The position numbers and the translations under genes were made by a program. A DNA stretch of 64,000 nt from the NCBI GenBank assembly GCA_039105265.1, contig JAPFFF010000019.1, positions 496,001 through 560,000 of the forward strand. Direction: 5' to 3'. The first letter of the stretch is position 1. Each line of letters opens with the position of its first letter. This document shows positions 57,696 through 64,000 of this stretch, in pieces. This DNA comes from Tritrichomonas musculus. Taxonomy: Eukaryota; Parabasalia; Tritrichomonadida; Tritrichomonadidae. The notes below the pieces were generated by a model. That model was given only the letters and a program-made list of their open reading frames with translations. It was not told the DNA's origin and did not search any database.

Positions 57696-57943
57696 ATCCA
57701 CTTTTTGATAAAACAAACCCAAAAAATTGATTCAATTGATTAAATGAATAAAAAAACGCATTTTTATTATTATAATAACCAATCATTTATTACAATTGGT
57801 TTTCGGCACTTGTTTACTTGGCCATCATTTATTCACTTGATATGAAAATTTGTGTGAAAAAAATTTTTTGAAATGGCAGAAAATTTTTTTCACTCAAAAA
57901 ACAAAGCTCTAATTCAATCTCAAAGCATCAAATAAACCATCAA

Positions 57944-58969
57944 ATGTCTTCTCAAACAAAAGATTTAATTAAGCAATTTGAAAAAAAAAATAGTCAAAAG
58001 AAGAAAAGAGCGGCACGAACACAACAACAGCAAATACCCTCCGCAACACTACCTAATCAACCTAATCAGCAAAGATCTCAGCCACCACCAGTTAGGCAGC
58101 CAGTGCAACAGATTTCACAACCTCTTTCTACAACATCAACAGTCCAACAAATGCAGCCGCCATTGGAAGCAAATCAGTCAATAATGCAAATGCAGCAACC
58201 AATACCAGTCAGCCAACAAATGCCAACTAATCCGCCAATCCAACAGATACCACAGCCATCGCCTATAAATCAACCAGCTCAGCCAGCTCCACCGATTGCC
58301 TCGCATCAACAACATTATATGGGAAGTGCACCTGAATTTATACCAAATTCGCCCATGAATAGTGTTAATGTTGGAATTGATAGAAATAGTTCAAGCCAGT
58401 TTAATAACTATGTAATGCAAATGAGTAGTGAAGAAATGATAGCTGAAATTCATGCTCAAAAGAAAAAGATACAAATTCTTGAATCAAACTTCAATTATTT
58501 ATTTTATGAGCTTAAAAATCTTCAAAATTTAGTTTCGCAGATAATACCTTCGCAACAAATGCCTTTTTCTTTTCCACAGCAGCAAATACCTCCACAGCAA
58601 TTGCCTCCACAACAAATGCCACCACAGCAATTGTCACCTCAACAAATGCAGCATGCTCATGTTCAACAACAGCATCATATGCAACACCCTCAATTACAAC
58701 AACAACATTTACAACAGCAGCAATTGCAGCAACAGCATTTACAGCAGCAGCAATTTCAACAGCAACAATTTCAACAACAGCAATTTCAGCAGCAACAGTT
58801 TCAAATGCAGCAGCAACCGCAATCATTTATTCCACAATCGCAATATGGGCAAGCTCAATTTCAATCTGTTATTAATCAAAGTGATGGTGAAGAAGATGAT
58901 ATTGATGAAAATGATGAGGATGGTGGAGATGATGCATTTGTCTTTGGTTTGCCAGCTTCAAAAAAGTAG
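57944..58969 (+). CDS. Poly-Gln/Pro protein with short coiled coil and acidic tail
   Basis: 341 residues from ATG 57944. A basic N-terminal helix (DLIKQFEKKNSQKKKRAART) is followed by a Gln/Pro-rich stretch, a coiled-coil of about 40 residues (MIAEIHAQKKKIQILESNFN, around 165-195), a second Gln-rich array with near-perfect 'QQQF' repeats (about 235-300), and an acidic tail (GEEDDIDENDEDGGDD) ending VFGLPASKK. No known domain. The composition suits a phase-separating scaffold or transcription co-factor, which is inference. Gln codons alternate CAA and CAG, so the run is unlikely to be a simple triplet expansion. Confidence 0.7.
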   Translation: MSSQTKDLIKQFEKKNSQKKKRAARTQQQQIPSATLPNQPNQQRSQPPPVRQPVQQISQPLSTTSTVQQMQPPLEANQSIMQMQQPIPVSQQMPTNPPIQQIPQPSPINQPAQPAPPIASHQQHYMGSAPEFIPNSPMNSVNVGIDRNSSSQFNNYVMQMSSEEMIAEIHAQKKKIQILESNFNYLFYELKNLQNLVSQIIPSQQMPFSFPQQQIPPQQLPPQQMPPQQLSPQQMQHAHVQQQHHMQHPQLQQQHLQQQQLQQQHLQQQQFQQQQFQQQQFQQQQFQMQQQPQSFIPQSQYGQAQFQSVINQSDGEEDDIDENDEDGGDDAFVFGLPASKK

Positions 58970-59187
58970 CTTGATTCATTTTAGTTTGGATATTTATAGA
59001 AAATTATAGTTTCATAAATAAATATATCTATTTAACTTTCCCTATTATCACTTTATTGTGTATCATAAAAATATTACATAAAAACTTTATTTTAACAATA
59101 TATAAATATATATGGTAATAACAAAAAATTAAAAAGGATGAAATCATTGCTACAAAATAAATTGCAGGAATTTGATAAATATCATGA

Positions 59188-59739
59188 TTAATTAAATTTA
59201 TCATATCCTTCTCTGTTTGAACGGTTGGTGATAAATTTAATTAAAGCATAAATGAATGGAGGAAGAATCATTATAACTAGAAAAGTGAGATTAACAATAA
59301 ATGGCTGATTGCATCTTTTATAGAACCAATCATTGAACCATGTTGAATTTTCCCAGTTTGAAACTTCAGATTGAGGATAATTTTTTTGAAGATATTTATT
59401 CCAAACTTTCATGAAATTTGTTTCATTGTGTGCCGCAAGTATGAATTGTGGTTTGTTTACATTGTGACATGCTGATGGCTTGGTCCACACTACATTTATG
59501 ATAGCAGGAATTGCTGGTCCTATAAGAGGAACAATAATACCAAGATTCCATGTAGAAAGCGAAAGCATCCAAATATTTTTTAAATGTCCATATGTTGTTG
59601 GAATAAAATTGAAAGTTCCTTGAATTCTTCCCCAAAAAATGCCATTATAAATTATAAATCCAAAAGCAGCAGTAATAGCTGATAAAGTCATGATTGCGTA
59701 TAAAAGCATGATTAAAAAGAAAACGCATCCATTGTTCAT
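59188..59739 (-). CDS. Small multi-pass membrane protein
   Basis: 183 residues from the ATG at 59739. Hydrophobic segments lie at about residues 5-31, about 53-84 (possibly two closely spaced passes around a Gly/Pro turn), and 145-166 (IVNLTFLVIMILPPFIYALI). A loop of about 60 residues between them has Cys and N-glycosylation-type sites (NET, NST) and is probably lumenal or outside. The C-terminus is basic (KFITNRSNREGYDKFN). The 3-4 segment plan with one large loop is tetraspanin-like, but the CCG motif is missing. Function unknown. Divergent from the coiled-coil gene at 59910. Confidence 0.65.
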   Translation of the reverse strand: MNNGCVFFLIMLLYAIMTLSAITAAFGFIIYNGIFWGRIQGTFNFIPTTYGHLKNIWMLSLSTWNLGIIVPLIGPAIPAIINVVWTKPSACHNVNKPQFILAAHNETNFMKVWNKYLQKNYPQSEVSNWENSTWFNDWFYKRCNQPFIVNLTFLVIMILPPFIYALIKFITNRSNREGYDKFN

Positions 59740-59909
59740 CTTATTATTTAAAAAATATAATATTGACCTAATTTAACCATAAACATCGTAATTCTATAGA
59801 ATAGAATTTTATATCATTCAAATATATTATGTACGTTTAATTTTAAATGAATATTTGGTCAATTAAAATTTCTAATTTATATTATTTTTTGTTACTTTAA
59901 CCTAATGAT

Positions 59910-61757
59910 ATGGATGATAATTCTATCAATACTTTGACGTTAATTTCGCAATCTAATATTAATGAAGAAACCCAATCTTGTATTAATAGTTTTGAGCAAA
60001 GAAAAATGAATTTGGATTCTCAAAAAAAAAGTCTTGATAAACTAATATATGAATTCAATTGTCGTAGAGAACAACTTTTTCAGCATATTGATGAATTTTC
60101 AAAAACAAAAAAAATGTTCATTACCAAATCTAACCAATATTTTGAAGATCATCAAAAGATAATTATTGATTTAAAAGATCAAATAAAAATTCAAAAAAAT
60201 GAGCTTGAAGATGATGAAAATAAGAAAGAAAAGGTTCAAGAAAGAATACGCTTCATTTCTTTAACAGTAGGAACTATCAAAATGAATATTCGTCAAATGG
60301 AAAAAGTAGAGAAAGAAATAGATAATAAAATGAAATCTTTTCAAAATATTATAAAAAATGGTGATGACGTTGCTAATCAATTTCAAACGAAAGAAAAAAG
60401 AGTCAAGCAAGCATTGAAGTTGATTGAAGGTTCAACAAATTCAATCGAAAAATATGAAAATTTAATTCTAAAACATGAATTAAATATATCTGAATATAAA
60501 TTGAAAAATCATGAATTCTATGAAAATCAAACTGAAATAATAGAAAAAAAGAATACTCTTTTAGCAAAAGATGAATTTTATTTTTTATCAACCAAGAAAA
60601 AGATAGACGAAATGAAATTATTAATTTCTACAAAATACAATAAAGATGAGAATAATAGGCAAGTATCCGAAATCGAAAAAAATAAAATTTGCATCGAACA
60701 AAAAATATTTGACATATCAAATCATTTCAAATCCTTATCAGATCGTTTAGAGGATATCAAAGATGAAATAAAAAATAAAATCAAAGAAACGCAGAGTCTG
60801 CAAGCAATGGCTGACAAATCAAACGTTGCAATCAAAAAGCTTCGTTCAAAAAGGATTCAAAGAGAAAAAATGGTTCAATCAAGATATGAGCAAATGGAGC
60901 AGCTCAAAAGCAAAATAGAAAGGAAATCAAAATACTATGCAAATAAAATTGCTGATTCAACAAAAAGCGAATCCATTGTTAATGCAGAAATAAAGAAGAT
61001 TAATGAAGATATACTGAATGAAGATGTAAAAGAAAAAGAAATTTCTTTGCAGAATGAAATTTTACTCAAAGAAGAAGAGCAAAACAAGAAAAATGAGATT
61101 GAAGCCACAAAAAAATCAGTTGATATCCTTGATCAGCTTCAAAGGAAAATTGAGCTTGAAAGAAATTTGCACAATTCTGTTTTAAAAAGTTCAAAAAAAA
61201 TTGAAAACAATTCTGATAGTTCTCAAAATTCAATAAATGATGAATTAGAAAACCAAATTTTTGAAATACAGAAAGATATAAATCAGTTGAACTTTAAATA
61301 TAACAGAGCGAAACAAAAATTTTTGAAATTACAGATTCAATTTAAAATTATTCAGTCTAATGATCTTAATTATGATGATGATATGTGCTATAAAGAAATA
61401 GAAAAAAGAATTGCGGATGGGAGACTTTTGTACCTTCAGAGGATTGTAGAGTTATCAAGCAATAACAAAGAAATTGAATTTCAAGTGGAGCAGAAATTGG
61501 AAAAAATTGAAAATTTAAAAAATAAAATTAATAATCTAAAATATGATGAAGTTAATAAAAATAATTTGATCGTTGCACATTCGTCCTTGGATCAAAAGCA
61601 TATCTCTTATCAAAACGATAGCGTTTCTCGTCTTGAGATGATTAGCTGGCTTTATTTGATGATTCAAAAGGAAAAAGATGAATGGCTTAAGTTTCAAAGT
61701 AGTATTACAATTAATGGTCTACTTCAAGTTTGGAATAATTTTTTAAGTAGAATGTAA
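59910..61757 (+). CDS. Long coiled-coil protein, unknown
   Basis: 615 residues from ATG 59910. Nearly the whole chain is a charged coiled coil with heptad-like spacing (MNLDSQKKSLDKLIYEFNCR, HFKSLSDRLEDIKDEIKNK). The last 40 residues are more hydrophobic (SWLYLMIQKEKDEWLKF, then LLQVWNNFL) and may be a small globular end. Given the IFT74 gene next to it on the same strand, a flagellar or basal-body role is possible, but adjacency means little in this genome. No domain recognised. Confidence 0.7.
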   Translation: MDDNSINTLTLISQSNINEETQSCINSFEQRKMNLDSQKKSLDKLIYEFNCRREQLFQHIDEFSKTKKMFITKSNQYFEDHQKIIIDLKDQIKIQKNELEDDENKKEKVQERIRFISLTVGTIKMNIRQMEKVEKEIDNKMKSFQNIIKNGDDVANQFQTKEKRVKQALKLIEGSTNSIEKYENLILKHELNISEYKLKNHEFYENQTEIIEKKNTLLAKDEFYFLSTKKKIDEMKLLISTKYNKDENNRQVSEIEKNKICIEQKIFDISNHFKSLSDRLEDIKDEIKNKIKETQSLQAMADKSNVAIKKLRSKRIQREKMVQSRYEQMEQLKSKIERKSKYYANKIADSTKSESIVNAEIKKINEDILNEDVKEKEISLQNEILLKEEEQNKKNEIEATKKSVDILDQLQRKIELERNLHNSVLKSSKKIENNSDSSQNSINDELENQIFEIQKDINQLNFKYNRAKQKFLKLQIQFKIIQSNDLNYDDDMCYKEIEKRIADGRLLYLQRIVELSSNNKEIEFQVEQKLEKIENLKNKINNLKYDEVNKNNLIVAHSSLDQKHISYQNDSVSRLEMISWLYLMIQKEKDEWLKFQSSITINGLLQVWNNFLSRM

Positions 61758-62158
61758 TTGATTAATTACATTTTTAATTCAATTTATAAATTCATAATTT
61801 TGTAAGTAAATATTGTTTATATATATACATGTGTATGTTTTACTATATATATATGTTATAGCATAAATTATGTTGGTATTCATTTATTAAATGTATGAAT
61901 CAAATGACTTATATCAAATATCATAAGTCATCTCTTAACATTGAATCAAAGTTTGATTCTTTAAAATAAAATTATTTAATATCATCTTTTAATTTAAATC
62001 AAAGTTAAAAAAGAGTCTATTAAATTCTAGATCATTATGAATTAATAAACGGAACTCTTTCGATTTTTCCTCAAAAAGTTGCTTTTTTTATTTATTTGAA
62101 ATTCAAGCAAAATACACGTTTATTAAAGAGCTCAAAAAGTTATAAATTTTTTAACCAA
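61758..62158. other. Intergenic region upstream of IFT74
   Basis: Has two small inverted repeats (ATGACTTAT...ATAAGTCAT around 61,904-61,930; GAATCAAAGTTTGATTC around 61,943-61,959) and two TCAAAAAGTT words (around 62,071 and 62,132) within 90 bases of the start codon, likely promoter parts. No gene. Confidence 0.5.
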
Positions 62159-63709
62159 ATGCATGCACGCCCGCCATCAGCTGCTCGTCCTCCAACATCA
62201 GGCGTTCCTCGTGGAATGAGGCCTCCAAGCAGGACGCGAAATGGTTCAGAAATATCAGCTCCATCACGCGGAATTCCAGTAAATGTTCGTCCAATGTCAA
62301 AGCAAGGGCTCCCTAGTGCTCATACGCAATCAGGAAGTCGTCAAGTTGCTGACAAAACATATTTCATTGGTATTCTTAGATCAAAAATCAATGATATTGT
62401 TAAAGAAATCGAACGTATCGAAAGTGAAATTGAATCTACAAAACGAGGACAATCTATACAAGTTAATCTAGCGCAAGAAGTTAAAAATCTCCGTAAAGAA
62501 ATTATTGAGAATGAAGCTGAACTTGCTGACTATAATGTACTTTCAGATCGTCTTGCAAATGGAGCTACTGTTGACGATCTCATTGGCCGATTTAATTCGC
62601 TCGAGCAATCAAATAATTTATGCGAAGAAGAAGTCAACAGAAGTTTTAAAGAAAAAAGAAGCTTAGAAGAAACTGTTAATAGCCTTGATAATAAAATTAA
62701 TAGAATTATGAATGGAAAAAGTGATGGTAAAGGAGATGATGATATAGATCCAGAGTTGAAAAATATGGCCAAGCAAATCGAATCACTTGAATCTAAAATA
62801 GATGAAATTAAAAAATCCGAATCTTCACAAAAGCTTGATGTTAAAAATAAATCTAGGGAAGAACTTCTTCAAATGGTTAAAGAAATAACAAAAGAAATAG
62901 GTGAATATGAAACTCAAATCAAAAACGAGCAAAAAACTCTTAATCTTGTTAAAACTCAAATTAAAAATATTGAAGATCATGAAGGTGATATCCAAACAGA
63001 ACGAGGTCAGCAATATCTTAAGCTTCTTCGTCGTGAACAAGACATGAACAATTTCTTGTCAAATTTCCAAGAAACATTAGAAAATACAAAGAAAGAGCTT
63101 GCTGATTGCCAAAGCAGAGTTTTTGAAACTCTTGTTTTAACATCGCAAGATATGGATTCAATTAATGAATTGCCTTCAATAGATAATTTCAAGCAAATGC
63201 AAACAGATCTTGCTTACAAAGAAAGACAAATGCAAGATGCGCAATCGACAATGGCTCAGCTTCAAATTGAAGTTGAAAACAGAAGAAGAGAATTAGAAGA
63301 TTTGAAAAACGTTGATAAAAAAATTAATAATGAAATTGAAGATATAAAGAAAAAAATGATTGAAATGGAAGATGAGTTGCCCAAATTTACAGATGTTACT
63401 TCGATTCGCCAAGAAGGTGAAATTAGAAAACAAATGAAACAGCAAGTTAGAGATAACTTAAAGAAACAACTTCACAATCTTCGTAAAGTTACAAGTAGTT
63501 ATGCTACTAAGTATAATGATATGCGCGCTAAACTTCATGAAAACGAATTTCAAGTCAGATTGCATACACTTGAAAAAGAAATTAAAATAAATGCCGGCGA
63601 AAATCATAATACAGCAGAAAGTATTGAGGAAAATAGAAGAAGAACAAATTATGCAATTATCAAAAGACAATCAATGAATATTGTCGCAGAAATTAATTCT
63701 CTTTTATAA
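62159..63709 (+). CDS. IFT74: Intraflagellar transport protein 74
   Basis: 516 residues. The ATG at 62159 (MHARPPSAARPPTSG) is chosen over an upstream TTG. IFT74 is a coiled-coil subunit of the IFT-B core that pairs with IFT81 and helps carry tubulin into flagella. Hallmarks are a basic, Pro/Arg/Ser-rich N-terminus (RPPSAARPPTSGVPRGMRPP), which in the family binds tubulin together with IFT81. It is followed directly by DKTYFIGILRSKINDIVKEI, matching the 'DKSYYxGLLRxKIxxL' box, and LADYNVLSDRL, matching 'LADYNxLxDKL'. The remainder is coiled coil as expected. Length is slightly under the usual 600. No IFT81 gene is in the window. Confidence 0.94.
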   Translation: MHARPPSAARPPTSGVPRGMRPPSRTRNGSEISAPSRGIPVNVRPMSKQGLPSAHTQSGSRQVADKTYFIGILRSKINDIVKEIERIESEIESTKRGQSIQVNLAQEVKNLRKEIIENEAELADYNVLSDRLANGATVDDLIGRFNSLEQSNNLCEEEVNRSFKEKRSLEETVNSLDNKINRIMNGKSDGKGDDDIDPELKNMAKQIESLESKIDEIKKSESSQKLDVKNKSREELLQMVKEITKEIGEYETQIKNEQKTLNLVKTQIKNIEDHEGDIQTERGQQYLKLLRREQDMNNFLSNFQETLENTKKELADCQSRVFETLVLTSQDMDSINELPSIDNFKQMQTDLAYKERQMQDAQSTMAQLQIEVENRRRELEDLKNVDKKINNEIEDIKKKMIEMEDELPKFTDVTSIRQEGEIRKQMKQQVRDNLKKQLHNLRKVTSSYATKYNDMRAKLHENEFQVRLHTLEKEIKINAGENHNTAESIEENRRRTNYAIIKRQSMNIVAEINSLL

Positions 63710-64000
63710 GTTATGTTTTTAAATTTATTTTGGAACATTCTATAAAAAATAAATCTGAATAATATAATTTATATGATATAAATTTACTTTTCATAATCAT
63801 ACTAAACGTAATAAAACCAAACTATTTTCTTCAAAAATGTTAGCGAGTTATATATGTTATTACACATCATATATAAAAATTAATACAGTAAAAAAATTAA
63901 AATTTTTAGCATATGTTCCAAAGATAATTGCTAAACATTGCATTTTTAGACATTATCTACATTTTTCTCAAATAAAAATTAATGAAAAACAAAAATAAAG
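63710..64000. other. AT-rich right edge
   Basis: No gene is seen. Confidence 0.5.

Noticed and set aside
1-64000. CRISPR array or bacterial operon features
   Set aside because: No regularly spaced short repeats with unique spacers, no ribosome-binding sites; genome is eukaryotic.
1-64000. Spliceosomal introns with the trichomonad-type signals
   Set aside because: I saw no ACTAACACACAG-like 3' intron motif, and every large gene is open from start to stop.

Overview
The window looks like nuclear DNA of a parabasalid protist of the Tritrichomonas type. Coding regions are long, AT-rich and without visible introns, on both strands with no operon logic. TAA, TAG and TGA all act as stops. Protein families typical of trichomonads occur: an LRR-PP2C fusion, a RasGEF with Asn/Ser-rich tails, a DYRK kinase, a discoidin-like domain protein, and many coiled-coil or poly-N/Q proteins of unknown role. 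The species call is inference.

Layout. 1-3.83 kb holds broken mobile DNA, including a Polinton/Maverick-like remnant whose ends read AG...CT. A PPP-family phosphatase (4.34-5.74 kb) and a membrane-anchored papain-like protease (7.87-9.60 kb) follow. The stretch 9.6-18.5 kb is almost gene-free. It contains non-autonomous DNA transposons with terminal inverted repeats and, in most cases, 8-bp target duplications. One sits inside the end repeat of an older TTAA-flanked element and carries a decayed Myb-like gene that has no usable start codon. 18.5-24.6 kb has three genes of unknown role. 24.9-32.4 kb has THOC2 and cytosolic leucyl-tRNA synthetase on the minus strand. 32.6-37.7 kb is a second mobile island: a 128-bp minisatellite, an apparently intact pogo-like transposase, degenerate tandem repeats and a decayed gene. 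38.2-63.7 kb is a gene-dense run: RasGEF, LRR-PP2C, atypical small GTPase, Pro/Gln-rich protein, DYRK kinase, tRNA-Ser(AGA), ARM-like helical protein, a charged conserved protein, ODAD2/ARMC4-like protein, UBC-fold protein, discoidin-like protein, poly-Q protein, membrane protein, coiled-coil protein and IFT74.

How the genes work together. Two proteins belong to the flagellum (IFT74 in intraflagellar transport; the ODAD2-like protein in docking of outer dynein arms). THOC2 serves mRNA export and LeuRS serves translation. RasGEF, the GTPase, the kinase and the two phosphatases are signalling parts, but nothing in the sequence links them into one pathway. The most interesting material is the nested transposon cluster at 9.9-17.9 kb. 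Other points of interest are a recurrent 11-mer (TTCAAAAAGTT) in intergenic DNA, the ODAD2-like protein with an extra N-terminal module, a GTPase lacking its G3 motif, and a UBC-fold protein lacking a catalytic cysteine. All family calls rest on reading motifs by eye; no database search was possible.
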